DNA of 64,000 nucleotides, taken from NCBI GenBank assembly GCA_030374805.1, contig JARGSG010000200.1, positions 434,001-498,000 on the forward strand. Reading direction: 5' to 3'. The translations under genes were made by a program, and so were the position numbers. A model generated the notes under the pieces. The model was given only the letters and a program-made list of their open reading frames with translations, was not told the DNA's origin and searched no databases. Below, in pieces: positions 10,753 through 21,769 of the stretch (within the stretch, counting starts at the first letter, position 1; each line of letters starts with the position of its first letter). This DNA comes from Gracilaria gracilis (taxonomy: Eukaryota; Rhodophyta; Florideophyceae; Gracilariales; Gracilariaceae).

Positions 10753-12162
10753 TTACCCCATCAGCCATGTTCTGTGAGCAATGTACACACGTCGCACAAT
10801 CAGCTCTTCTACCCATCTCTGCCACGAACCGCGCTTTCCACTGCAACCCGTCACACTCAACTCCTCGTAGTGTATTGGCGCCCGCATCAGGTGCAAGTGA
10901 TTCGCGCTGTTCACCACAGCTCTTCTTGTTTCACATTTTTGACCGCTGCACAGATCGGCGTAGCTCATGAGCTCCTCGTCTTTGAGCACAAGGTGATCCG
11001 GTGTGCCACATGGAATGCCAGCTCGTGGGCAAAGCACTCTGGACACAATATTTTCCTTGTGCAGCATTTGCTCATCCCTCACGCCAGAGGAGCGTAGCCA
11101 ATCCACTTCTAAGCACGCCTCTTCTCCTTCAGTGATTGCCTGTTCTGGGGACGAGCCGGTGGTTGTGCTAGCTGGTGGATTGCTCCCTATTGCAACAGAA
11201 TCAGGGTTTGAAGCCGGAGCCGTCTCGATATCTGCAGAAGCGCCTGCATTCGATGTCTCAGGTGGAGGAGCATTCGCGGAGGAGGAAGGACAAGAGAAAA
11301 TCTTTTCAGCGTTTTCAAGCAAATCTTCACCATGAGAGCTGGAACCCGTAATCTCCGTTATTCGCGCGTTAAAATCAGCATTGACCTGAAAGCGTTCATA
11401 TACGTATGCATAGACATCATCGTACACGATAGATGGAGCGATGGGACAACTCGAACCACGTCTGGTCCTGGCGATGAAACCCTCGATGAGCGCGTTGGTG
11501 GTATCGTTGTACCCAACTACTCTCACCAAGTCAACGGATTTGTCTTCATTACATTCTGCACACGCAAAACCATCAGTACATGTAGAGTTGTTCTCCCAGC
11601 ACATATCAACAACGGAATCACCAAAGCGGGGTAGGGGTCCTTCAATTGTGAGATCAAGCACTGTTCCATCTCCATCACGTGCTTGCGGCTCCAATCGCTC
11701 TCCATTGCATTCCAGAAATGACTCGAGTTGTTCATCCGCACTTTTATACAAGGGAATTAAACTCGAAGAGGAAGGAAAAAGAAATGAATCTGGTTTGATC
11801 ATTATGGCAATATTTTCTCTTGATGTAGATCGAATTGCGTTGCCGAAAAGCTTAACCTCGGTGTCACTAACTCCTTCTATTGTTCGATGATCTGCAGCGG
11901 TGGGCAACAAGAGAACCTCTTCACGACAGTCAAACTGCCACGTGATGTAGTCATACTCGCCGTCGGGTGGGCAATAGAAAAGACCTCCATTGTGGAAGAA
12001 TTTAGTTTCCGAAGTGGAAGACTGCGGATCACAACTTTGGGTTTGCAATGAACAGGAAACCACATTACATTCGCCAAACCAATCTCTGCCTTCCTCAATG
12101 GAGCAACATAGTGCGAAGTATTGGAATAGCAGCACGAAGACGAGAAACGGAGGAAGATTCAT
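10753..12162 (-). CDS. Secreted cysteine-rich protein of unknown function
   Basis: I do not recognise the family. The ATG at 12162 starts a clear signal peptide (MNLPPFLVFVLLFQYFALCC, cleavage likely just after it); the upstream extension of the frame has no ATG. The mature part, about 448 residues, is acidic, has many cysteines (for example CNVVSCSLQTQSC, CWENNSTCTDGFACAEC, CPRAGIPC) and several N-glycosylation sequons. A Ser/Thr/Ala/Pro-rich linker lies around residues 295-350. There is no transmembrane segment after the signal, so it is probably secreted to the wall or lumen. The frame is unbroken to the TAA at 10753. The last ten or so residues differ in character from the rest; a short 3' intron (GGGGTAACG near 10755) could change the C-terminus. 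Confidence 0.7.
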   Translation of the reverse strand: MNLPPFLVFVLLFQYFALCCSIEEGRDWFGECNVVSCSLQTQSCDPQSSTSETKFFHNGGLFYCPPDGEYDYITWQFDCREEVLLLPTAADHRTIEGVSDTEVKLFGNAIRSTSRENIAIMIKPDSFLFPSSSSLIPLYKSADEQLESFLECNGERLEPQARDGDGTVLDLTIEGPLPRFGDSVVDMCWENNSTCTDGFACAECNEDKSVDLVRVVGYNDTTNALIEGFIARTRRGSSCPIAPSIVYDDVYAYVYERFQVNADFNARITEITGSSSHGEDLLENAEKIFSCPSSSANAPPPETSNAGASADIETAPASNPDSVAIGSNPPASTTTGSSPEQAITEGEEACLEVDWLRSSGVRDEQMLHKENIVSRVLCPRAGIPCGTPDHLVLKDEELMSYADLCSGQKCETRRAVVNSANHLHLMRAPIHYEELSVTGCSGKRGSWQRWVEELIVRRVYIAHRTWLMG

Positions 12163-13837
12163 GTTGGTTGCTCGGAGGCAAGTGCCAAGGGAGGCCTCGG
12201 GTGTCCGTGGTAACTTTGACAAACGGGAAATATCGTGGGAGTGGATAGCATTAAGTACTGTGAAATTGGAGCTTTGGCCTCCCGACTTGGGAGTTCCAGT
12301 AATGCTTGCCTTTGAAAACGATCCGAGGGAAGTCGAACGTGGTTCTCTTGACGCGCAGCACAGGGCGCAAAGTGTAAGCCACAGACGAGGCGTTTCGTCA
12401 GTAACGTTACAATGCTATAATCTATTCCAAGTTCTCTAGGACGGGACGTATAAGATACGTGGAATAACTTCCGTGGCCTTCACTCAAATCCTAAGACAAC
12501 GAATGAATCTCTGATATTTCATCTCAGAAAGTACTATAGACCGAACGCTGTTGAAAGAGTCTTAAAAATGCTGTTCGTTGTAGGTACCAACGGTAAATAA
12601 CAAGCTTAAAGAACGTTTGAAATTTATGAAACGAAGAATAACAACCTTGGTTGCATTGCATTAACGTTTTGCGCGCCCATTGTGGTTCAACTCCCAAGAA
12701 AACAAGCTGGGCCCAAAACAGAGAACAGAAAAACGTTCAAACAAATATCCCTTTTCCAAACTTTTAGAGTTCCAAACTAGATCATTGGAAACACGTGCAT
12801 ATGGTCCAAAACAGCTGATTGGTAACGTGCATCAATTCTTGGTGCCATAAGCACTTGGTTTTGCCCTATTTCGCGCGGGAATACCCAATTGGGGCGAGTA
12901 TTGTAAATTATCTATGAGTATGAACTCCAGAAAGCGGACTCAAATGACCTGTCCCATTTGGATTCGAATGCTACGGGGTTTGATCGGCGGTTTGCGCCGA
13001 TAACTGTTTTGCTGCTGCTGGGACAAGACATCTGTGCCTTACTAATAAACACTGCACATGAGCGTAGCTGCGGATAAGAATTTAGGAACTTCAGTGTGCT
13101 CTAGGATTTATGCGTTGCAGTAGGGGATCCCACCTGACATCCACCACTGTTGGATCATTCTTGTTCAAAAGTCGATAGCATTCACATATTCGTGCAACAT
13201 AAGGCAAACCATGAGGAGCAAGTGCTCACAGAGAAACATTGGACTTCACTCGTATTGTATCACCAGCCACTGCTCTCTATGTATGACGCGCAAGAGTGCA
13301 GCAAGCCGGTTCACCAAAGGCAATAAAAAGGGCAGTCAGCAACGTTTGCCTCACATATGTCAATATAAGGGTGCCCATCCTCTCTTGGCTGCGGCTTCTC
13401 CCCTCCCCTTTGCGTTTCGCGCGGCGGACGCGAACCGTGATGGATCAACATTGCTCGTTGCAACTGAATCTTCTCGACTTCTCTCCCAGGGCATGGCGCA
13501 CACGTGCGTGAAGAGAAACATATAAATTTTGAGTAGGGCGAGGGAGCTACACACAAGTCTCACGGTGAAGAGGGTGAGTGCGGACAGGATAAGGGCGCGT
13601 GCGAGACTCGTTTCCATGGAGTTGTGCGTTCCCGACGTCGAGAGAACGTCTGGGCAGACTGGTGTGTTGCTGCAGCTGTGCTTGACGAAGGGCCGAGATG
13701 CGATCCTGTCGTGCGCGGCAAACACGTCAACTACGTGTAGCACCTTTCCAATAATTGGATTTATGCCCTCTTTGTGCTATTTATAATGCTTTCGAATCGC
13801 GTTCATAGGTAGGGATAATAAATCCAATCGAAATGGA
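12163..13837. other. Intergenic stretch, no gene recognised
   Basis: Short overlapping open frames only. A signal-peptide-like frame on the minus strand near 13617 (METSLARALILSALTLF) has no convincing downstream coding sequence. Confidence 0.4.
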
Positions 13838-14179
13838 TCAATGGATCATCGTGCACGGTGACATAAGGGTTTGAAACATAATCCCAACTATCGACGACAA
13901 TAGGCTTCGTATGATGACCACTTTGCTGATTAAACCAAAATTAAATTTTAAAATTTTTTTGGCACTCGGCCAAATATGGGACGGACCTTCATCACTTTCA
14001 TCGTCCATTTTTGTTCTCAGAATTTTGAATTTGTCTCCACTCAAAGAACTACTGCCATCGATGGCAAAGCATATGTCGTGACCCCACTGCGTTGTGTGCG
14101 GTCGGGGTTGGTGTGGCTGATGTCTCGGAGGGGGACTGATTTTTGTTGTTGCCTTGCGCACAACACACCGCAAAACCAA
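13838..14179 (-). pseudogene. von Willebrand factor A domain fragment (candidate)
   Basis: The minus-strand frame contains DICFAIDGSSSLSGDKFK, which fits the start of a vWA domain: a hydrophobic strand followed by the metal-binding DxSxS motif (DGSSS). Only about 25 residues match; what follows lacks the rest of the fold. It is therefore a truncated remnant or one exon of a gene I cannot assemble. The vWA fold mediates metal-dependent protein binding in secreted proteins. The match is short enough to be chance. Confidence 0.3.
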
Positions 14180-15229
14180 AACGCCAACAAAAACCTGTGA
14201 ATAGGGGGAGACAAATTCATGTTGGTGACGGTTGAAACTGTTTCACCTATTTGTTATGAGGAGAGACGGCCGGCTGTCGTTTGGGGCTTCATATATTTTC
14301 GTTGTGGCCTCTACAAATAGAAAGGTAGCAATATTTATAGATGCTTGTTGTATCTGCGTTTTTGAATCTTGATTACCAAAAGCAGAGTACACTGTCCCAC
14401 TTTAGGCATATATATTGTGCGTTACACTCTCAAGTTTCTTGAGTCAAGAAGGGACACACAAGTTTAACGAATGTCTGATGTGTAGGTGTTGGTAATACTC
14501 GATCTTCATTCCAAACAACCACATGGAGAGATTAAGTCCTTGCTGAACGAAAGCTTCACTGCTGACTATTCGAAGTGGTAAACAAGACATGATTGCAAAA
14601 ATGAAGAGCAATAGACAACAATCATTCACAAAGAGCGTCGATTACTCTTCTCTCTCCTCACTTGCAGACAGGAAACGTACGCTTTCTGCTGAAATAAAGT
14701 GGATTGTTGGAGCTCGACTCTGCTACAGAGACGCCAAAAAACCATTTTTCTGAGGAGAATGGCCTGGTGATAGCAACATACATGACGAATGAGCAGCAAT
14801 ACATGTAATGGCATCGACGAGAACGGGTTCGCTCACACATCGTGGCCAGCCTAGAAGAGCTCTTTTTCTGCGGCGGGCTGTGTTGTATTGTCATCGTGTA
14901 TTGTCTCGTCGTTGTCATTGATCAATTTGATCTCAATTCATTCTTTATCCCCCAGTACGCCTTTACCCAGAAGGTAACAATACATGCTCGTCAGCATCCT
15001 GATGGATTTACACTATTTTTGTCGTGCTTACAAGACATATATTGACTACACTACTGCTTGCAGGTATGTACTGTAGCTCACCAATACGTAAAACCTCCAT
15101 ACCTCGCCGTCAAGGTCCAACCGATTTTTAACCGTAGTATAAGAGTGAGTTCTTCATCATAAGCTGACCAACTACTTCCTCTCCTTCAACAGACTGTTCT
15201 GCCGGCAACCTTTCGAACCGTATGCAATC
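14180..15229. other. Intergenic stretch upstream of the 15230 gene
   Basis: No recognisable gene. It presumably contains the promoter of the plus-strand gene at 15230; I see no decisive TATA element. Confidence 0.4.
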
Positions 15230-16423
15230 ATGTGGATTACCTTTCCAAAGTCCATTCTCATTACTGCTCTTGTTTGCTCTCTCTTTCTCTGCTTTTCGAA
15301 TGCTGACACGTTAACCACCAATCAAACGCTTTCGGGCATACATCTCCCGGTGCAGTTCAGGCAAATCTCACAACAAGTTCTGAACTGCAAGTCTTCTGAT
15401 CCCCTCCTACGCGCCATTTGCGACGTTGGACTTGCAACTGTGAACGCCGAATTGAAATCCAGGGGAGTCGCCATTCGCAAAGATGGAGTTTTATTCACAT
15501 ACGACGATCCAAAGGACAAGCGTATTCCAACCGGACACAGCTGCTCGGTAACAGCGAAGGTTCGACATACCCACTTTGGAGCGCATTTTTCAAGCTCTTC
15601 TACTTTGGATCTTTCTGGAAACTCCTTGTCTGAAGCACTGGCTTTAGCTCTCAAACTTCCGGTTCGAGCTAATGGTAGAGTGGATGTGCGACAACGTTTT
15701 GGTTACCGTTTCCTCGGAAAATGTAAACGATTGGGAAGAGATACGTTTGCCCTCAAGGCCGATGCAAGCACTACAGCTGATGTTGTTGTGGGCTTTGCAC
15801 TCAATCCATCAATCAAAACATTATCATCTGGCAATTACGAATTGACGCTCATGCCGGTGATTGCCACTTTGTTTGAACTTGAAAACCTCGATTTCGATTT
15901 CCGTGTGAGCAATGTGAGCCCCATCACTCCCGTTTTGACTTTCATCGTAGGTTTCAAATCGTCCATATTACGAACCATCACCGATATATTCAAAGGGAAG
16001 AGTCTGAAGAGGACTTTTGAGAGACTTGGCAGAAGTTTGATATATGATCTCGGAGCGCCAATTGTGCTGGGAGTTGGGGCTCTTCCAAGACCTCTCGAAG
16101 ATCTCATTTTCGACTCCCTCTTAAACGTAGCCGAACGAAGGGTTGAGAAAGAGGCAAAAGGATTTGGAGAAGATGTGGAACAGAAACTGAACGAAGAGCT
16201 TCGACAAGCGTTGAAACTCGGCGCAGATGGAAAACGAAAGTTTGTCATTAAATCGAACATTCTTGAGTTGATCAACACAGCGGGAAAGAATGCGGACGTT
16301 TTCGTTAAGGAGAGAAGTCGCCGTGGTCCCCGTCGAGGCCCCAGTCGCCGCGACCCCCGTAGCAACCCATCTCGTGAGCGGCGCTGCCGAGGCCTGAATT
16401 GCCGTTATTATCAGGAGCCGTGA
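15230..16423 (+). CDS. Secreted protein with Arg-rich C-terminal tail, unknown function
   Basis: I do not recognise the family. The ATG at 15230 begins a signal peptide (MWITFPKSILITALVCSLFL, cleavage near NADT). The 397-residue protein has four to five cysteines, a central part rich in beta-type alternation (residues about 90-240), and an amphipathic lysine-rich helical region (about 290-350, FGEDVEQKLNEELRQALKLG). The final 35 residues are strongly basic and repetitive (RRGPRRGPSRRDPRSNPSR) and end in a cysteine pair. Such a tail could bind polyanions such as sulfated wall polysaccharides; that is inference. The frame is intact, single-exon and free of lesions. Confidence 0.7.
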   Translation: MWITFPKSILITALVCSLFLCFSNADTLTTNQTLSGIHLPVQFRQISQQVLNCKSSDPLLRAICDVGLATVNAELKSRGVAIRKDGVLFTYDDPKDKRIPTGHSCSVTAKVRHTHFGAHFSSSSTLDLSGNSLSEALALALKLPVRANGRVDVRQRFGYRFLGKCKRLGRDTFALKADASTTADVVVGFALNPSIKTLSSGNYELTLMPVIATLFELENLDFDFRVSNVSPITPVLTFIVGFKSSILRTITDIFKGKSLKRTFERLGRSLIYDLGAPIVLGVGALPRPLEDLIFDSLLNVAERRVEKEAKGFGEDVEQKLNEELRQALKLGADGKRKFVIKSNILELINTAGKNADVFVKERSRRGPRRGPSRRDPRSNPSRERRCRGLNCRYYQEP

Positions 16424-16883
16424 GCGAAGCGATGGGTCTATTGTTTGAATGCTCATATTCCCTTGTTACGAAAGATTTGTTATTGAGGAGAGTAAGAGAG
16501 TACGAATGATAAGAAGTATGTGAACCAACCATATTGCTCCTGATAACATCGAAAACAGCTTATAGAACGATATATGGATACTGAACGTAACCACATCGAA
16601 GCAATTTTGCCTTTACTCTTAGAGCGAAGGCATTGTAAGGCGTTGGAGAACTAGAAAGTTTGTCAAGTTCCCCTTAGCACTGCGTTTATATAGAGCGTGG
16701 AGAGCACAAACTGCTTTCACTACACACAAGCATTTGAATAAAGGGTGCCACATAATCTATAGTACTATTAAGATTTACACGTCCAAACCGACGGACATCC
16801 GAGCACCCAAGCACCACTTCTTTCCGTTTACCAACAAACCTGGTGAGCACCATCACAGCTTACTGCGAGAGGCCCAAACGCGT

Positions 16884-17450
16884 TTACCCTCGCTCTCGAG
16901 TAGGTATCTGAATACAGTGCACACCATCGCCAAAGTTGCCCAGCAAGCAAAGACTTGACCCATAGTATTCACCATCGCCTTCTTCCGTCAGATGAATCCT
17001 TGTGCCTTCAGCTTCGTTCTTCTCTTCTGACAGCTGCACATTGCAATGATGCACCGTACATTGCGGAAAAGAAGAGGCATCATACAAATCAGGCCTACTC
17101 AGCAGCGCTTTCATCAACTTGTCGCGCACAATTCGAACTCGCTTTGGACCATATTTTCTGGCCGCATTCAAGCGCCTCACCTCATTTGGCGTTATCGGCT
17201 TGTTCAGATCTCACACTCGAAAGCGCGTTAGATCGTAACTGTCTCCAATGTTCACAAGAGTAAGCTTTGGCGCCGACAGAATCTCAATGCTCTTCGTCAC
17301 TTCCGATCTGGACAGAACAAACTTGGTGCAGTTGGGCAACACCAGGTGGTTGGGTCCATGAGGCGCCATTTTATACGAGATGAATGTCTCTAGTTTCGGG
17401 CAACGCATAAGACACAACCCGAGGTCCGAAGGCTGCGCCACTGAAAACAT
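16884..17450 (-). pseudogene. Leucine-rich-repeat-like protein, interrupted
   Basis: From the ATG at 17450 the frame encodes repeat-like units (CPKLETFISYKM, LVLPNCTKFVLS, IEILSAPKLTLVNIGD) resembling the irregular LRRs of F-box/LRR proteins. An in-frame TGA at 17211-17213 is followed in the same frame by about 108 further codons to 16884. Upstream, the same frame continues through a TAG at 17451-17453 into VLPELRHLEF, another LRR-like unit, so the gene once extended further 5'. Either it is a pseudogene with two nonsense changes, or TTTTAG at 17451 is a splice acceptor. Nothing identifies a specific function. Confidence 0.4.
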
Positions 17451-17797
17451 CTAAAATTCAAGATGTCGTAGTTCCGGCAGCACGAAATCAACCCTGACCG
17501 GCGTCGCCCGTGGGCCAGAAGGACGTGACACGAACAGTATCAAATGGCCGAGGGTTAGAACCACAGGCGCGCGGGCGCGGTAGTCCGGATGATGCGCTGC
17601 TGAGGTCCGTAGGGACAAGCAGACGCGGGGTAGCACGGCAGGCGCAGATGCTCGGACGTACAGTAGAAGAAAAGTGGTTCAGGTTGTAGTAGAATTTGTT
17701 GATGATGTTCAATAAAGTTCTAACGCACTTCGACTATCTATATATGTACTACATTGTGTTCTCCGTAAAGTCTCTACAGTTGTTAGAGTATTAGCAA

Positions 17798-18170
17798 ATG
17801 TTAGCAACATACTCACTGTTGGTAACTAATAGTGACGCCAAAGCATTTTTCAAGTTATCTCCCTGCCCCTGCAATCCAATGTCACAAAATAGATTTGAGA
17901 TGCTGAAAAGATGTATCTCTTTAAGTGGCACGCACAATCGTGACGTTCAAGGTATGGCGCGGTGGAGCTTGGTAAATAAGTTTGTGCAAACAATTAACCA
18001 ATGGGCTTCATAACTCTCTTCGATCTAAGAATTCTCATCACGCAACGAAAATCATTATGCCGAAGAACTTCAAAAGCTCTCCACCAAATGCTACAGCTGC
18101 TAAACCATCTCTGAGCCTTTCACTAGTCTTCTTCACAATTAAGTGCACATATCCAGTTGTAGACATCTAA
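17798..18170 (+). pseudogene. piggyBac-like transposase fragment (candidate)
   Basis: The frame contains MSQNRFEMLKRCISLSGTH and then WSLVNKFVQTINQW, which fits the start of a PiggyBac (DDE_Tnp_1_7) domain: MSxxRFxxLxRxLHFS, then a variable acidic part and KLRPLIDxLN. About 70 residues can be followed before frameshifts; a second frame (17982-18170) may carry the next part. None of the catalytic aspartates is visible. The gypsy LTR begins about 115 bp downstream, so the element may have landed in this remnant. Confidence 0.35.
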
Positions 18171-18284
18171 ATAAAGTATTCAATAGCTTCCATATCTTGT
18201 GAAAAATGACGATAAGAGATAAATCTCTGGCTGCATCAAAAAGTTTTCATTGGTACAATTGCATGAAGCCATTCAACGGCATAC

Positions 18285-18792
18285 TGTCGTACAAATACCG
18301 ATAAGGTGTGAGGTACGCCTGGTAGAGGGAGCGCGCAAGGGCTCAACCTAAAAGGAAAAAGCACACGACCAATATGGTAGTAGGGCACCTGAAACTTGCA
18401 AGGGAAAACGGCGGAGCAACTAGTTTAGACCGTGTAGGTGTGCGGTGGTAAACGTCGACGCGCGGTCAAAACTGAATAGTTATAGAGTAGCAAGTGATCA
18501 AGATGGTATAGTTACTGCCCTAGTGGTGCCCGACTTTACAATTCCCGAGGAAGAAGGAGAGGTGCACCACAATATATACAAGGTGCACCGACGCCGATCT
18601 CCCATGCGAGCATGACGTCATCGGCTGTGCCCATGACCTACTGTCATTCGCCAGCAATGTTAAGCTAAAATAAATTAAAAATTAGGAATTAGAAATTATA
18701 AAATACAGAATACCAGTTGGGTACAGTGCAGCCAGCAAGTCGCACCAGTAGGCCCACGTGGCACCAACCCATTGAGGTCTCATTGTACTACA
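18285..18792 (-). repeat. Gypsy 3' LTR (508 bp)
   Basis: Plus-strand ends are TGTCGTACAAATACC and TCATTGTACTACA. It is the same length as the LTR at 29361-29868. It carries a TATATAT element (about 18572-18579) flanked by GGTGCACC repeats and a perfect TGACGTCA palindrome at 18613-18620. Confidence 0.95.
18613..18620 (-). promoter_or_regulatory. CRE/bZIP-type palindrome TGACGTCA upstream of the LTR TATA box
   Basis: TGACGTCA lies about 35-40 bp upstream (in element orientation) of TATATATT. The same arrangement is kept in the other LTR (29689-29696) although the LTRs have diverged around it. TGACGTCA is the classical bZIP/CREB site, so element transcription may respond to a host bZIP factor; that is inference. 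Confidence 0.5.
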
Positions 18793-18804
18793 GACCCCCT
18801 TCCT
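18793..18804 (-). other. Polypurine tract (PPT)
   Basis: On the minus strand AGGAAGGGGGTC directly abuts the 3' LTR start TGTAGTAC. This is the expected position and composition for the plus-strand primer of an LTR element. Confidence 0.85.
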
Positions 18805-19369
18805 ACCCTGAGCCACGCCCTCGTGGCTCCTAGATCCTTTTACCAAGTCGGTTGTATCGTCGTACCAATTTGGTCCCTGTCGCAGCCTTCGTGCCATCTC
18901 GCGCCGTGCATCGCATCGGCTCTGCGTCGCCGAGCGTATTCGGTTCACCACCTTGGTCATCACCGATTGCGGCTATATCCACCTCTTTGGTTATCATCGA
19001 CCGCGGCCTATTCATTCCCACTTGTGGTTTGGGCGTGACGCGCGCCCATTGCATACCTCCAAGGTTCTGCCTTTTGGGCTGCACGGCTTAGACCCATTTA
19101 CCGTGTCAGTATACCGAGTGGGGGGGCGGGTTGCGCCTTCGGGCTCGTGTGAGCACTGTACCGTGAAGAGTTTTGGCGCCCACTTGGTTGCGGCGTGTCT
19201 CTCTGTCCCTTCGAGGTTCGATTACCAACCCTTCGAGGCACTGCCGCTGACTCCATTGATGTTGTTCCACCGTTATCCTTTCTGGTTGCCTTCGCACCCC
19301 TTTGCGGTTTGTCTACACGGGCTCGCGCCACCGTGACTTCTCGTCCGACCGACAAGGGTGAATCCGTTT

Positions 19370-21769
19370 ATGGTGACCCCCGATCCTTATCTGAACCACA
19401 TGGGTAGCTCTGGTACCAGCGTGCGGGCTCACACCCGTAGTGGTACACGGCGATTGTCGGTTCCCCATGTTGGTCAATCGGACGCGGTAACCTCAAGGGA
19501 CGGCGCGCCATCGGCGACCAATGCCGATACCTTAATGGTTGAACCAGCATGGGGCCCCGAACGGGTAGAGGTTTTGAGCATCAGCTCTAGTGACTCACAC
19601 ATTGTGGATAAAAAGCCGATTCGTTTCACCCCTGCGGTTGAATGCTCGCCGTCTCAACCACTCCCTCACGGTACTCATCACACCGTGTCGGGTGCCGGTC
19701 CTTCGCGCGGCCGCGGAAGCGGCATTGCCAAGTCTGGTTCTCGGGGTGCTGGTTTGTACCATTCTCGCATCCAAACTGGTTTCAGGAGCCAGCCGGTTCA
19801 GTCTTCCTCACATCAACCTCAAGGGATTCACGAAGGGATCCGGGACCCGTATGGTCCGGAGCCCGAGATTCCTCGTAATATTTCCTATTATGGTTTGGAG
19901 ACGTTCACCACGGCCGACTGGAACGTTTCCCAGCACGGTACCTTCGGGGTCGATCCAAGAATGGTGTCGCAAGCGACGCTGTACCGTCGGAACTGGCCAG
20001 TGGCGCCCGGGAACACATCGCTTCCCGGCGTCTTGCGACGTTCGACTTTGGATACCTACTTGGGTTTGTTTCGTTGAGATTGCGAGCGTCTCTGCTCTGT
20101 CCCGCAAACGCTCCGGCGTCGGGATAAGAAATCTCAACCTCGTCAGGGTCGGGTGGAGTACTATGATAGCCGTGAGCGACACACACCAATGAGGTATTTC
20201 ATTCCCCCGCTTTATCCCAGCGATCTGCCGTATGTTCGTATTGAACCGGAGCTCCATTATTACCGACGTCTGGTTGTAAAGATCTTTCAGTACGACTCCC
20301 TTCCGCAGCAGTACCTTCCGGCTTCTCCACATTTGGTTTGCTTCGATAGGCCTTACAATACCATCCATTGGGCTAACCGTCGTAGGTGGGGGGTGGATGC
20401 TGCCACCGAGGCTCGCATTCCCACCCGGTCCAGCTTCAACCGCGTCATGCATGGGTTCCATAATGTGGAATTCTGCTCACAACTTATTAAGGGAAGAACC
20501 TCTTGCTATGTGGCCCGACCTGAGTGGTAGAATGCCTATGAGGTTCCGATGTCACTTAGCGTCCCAACCCCACCGGTATTGGCCTATTTTGTGAGCTACA
20601 TCACCCGCAACCACGATCGGTATTACCTCAGTTGGTCGGTTGCCCTTGCGGAGTGGGCCGTACTGGTGGCCGTCCTGGCTCTGCAGGCTGCCCGTGATGG
20701 TATTGACTGGGACTGCCGTTCTCGAGAAGCCGAGATTTATCGTGACGGTGTTCAGCCTCCTGTTCGTATGTTCTTCATTCCCACGAGGGTCATTCGCTAC
20801 ATTCGCCTATTTGGACTCGGAACCATTGTGGCAGGTACGGACTACTCCATTGAGCAGCTGGAATCTTTCCCTACCCAAGTGGAGCGTTTCCCGTGGGGAG
20901 CCAAGCAGGGGTGGGAGGTTTTCGATCCGGTGTCCTGGAAGGTTGTATCCCGCGCGGAGCAGCGCTATTCCGGGGCTCCGACCGATCAGGGGCCTCCAGG
21001 GAGTCCCGAGCCATACCCAACCGTGGTGGAATCGCCAGCAGCTACCCCTGTGTTCACTTCAGCGCCTACCCCCGCTCCGGAGGGACGCAACACGCCTGAC
21101 CATACTGGTGTGACTCCTCTTCTCCCTAGTACCACAAGGGTTGATGGGCCTCCGCGGGCTATCCTCGGGGGTGTCATGGCTGCGGCTGCGGCGCCTGTCC
21201 CCTCTCAGGTGGACTCCCAGGCCATTTCAGGTTTAATGGCTCGGCGCCAAGCCTGCGTGGTGAACTTCCAGCGGGCGGGTCCTACCTCTGTGGTCGAAGC
21301 TCGTACGCTTCTGGAAAGCATCCTACCTCGTCATGCACAGTACATGCGATTTTTTTCCCAAATTGGTGAGTTCCGGAACCGGTTCCAGGTCGAGCTCTAC
21401 CAGATGGCTACCAACCACGTGGCAGGCCTAGCGACGGCCATGAGCCCGACGCCTACAAACCCTTTGGATGATCCCCTATTTGGTGCTAGCCTGAACCCTG
21501 GACTTCTAGCCGCTCCGCAGGGTCCTCTCCACATCGGGTCGTCGGTACCTCCGTCGGTTGCGCCACCTCCGATGGGTGCCGACGTGATGCCAGGCTTCAG
21601 CGTGCCTACTAGTACCCCCGCGGGTCATGGTAGCGCGCCTAGCCAGGCTCCAGGCCAGGCTCATCTCTTCCAGCCTTGGCCGGGAGCCCATCAGAACACC
21701 ACTCCGGGTCGGGGATCTTCAGCTGGAGGCTCCTCGGAGCCTCACTTTGCCACTCACCCATCAGGTTGA
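19370..21769 (+). pseudogene. Antisense ORF of the gypsy element, unknown product, two in-frame stops
   Basis: On the strand opposite gag-pol, between pol and the 3' LTR, one frame stays open from the ATG at 19370 to 21769 (about 800 codons) apart from a TGA at 20075 and a TAG at 20528; there is no frameshift. The N-terminal third is Ser/Gly/Pro-rich. The middle (about 20150-20960) has a globular look with many aromatics (YYDSRERHTPMRYFIPPLYP, FVSYITRNHDRYYLSWSVAL). The C-terminal part is Pro/Gly/Ala-rich with a helical patch near 21230-21430. I recognise no family. Antisense ORFs at this position are known from plant Tat/Grande-type gypsy elements, but homology to them is not shown. Frame retention over 2.4 kb argues it was coding. 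Confidence 0.6.

Noticed and set aside
18953-19336. Upstream extension of the gypsy antisense ORF in the same frame
   Set aside because: Separated by a TGA at 19334, with His/Pro/Leu composition like translated non-coding DNA; I start the ORF at the ATG at 19370.
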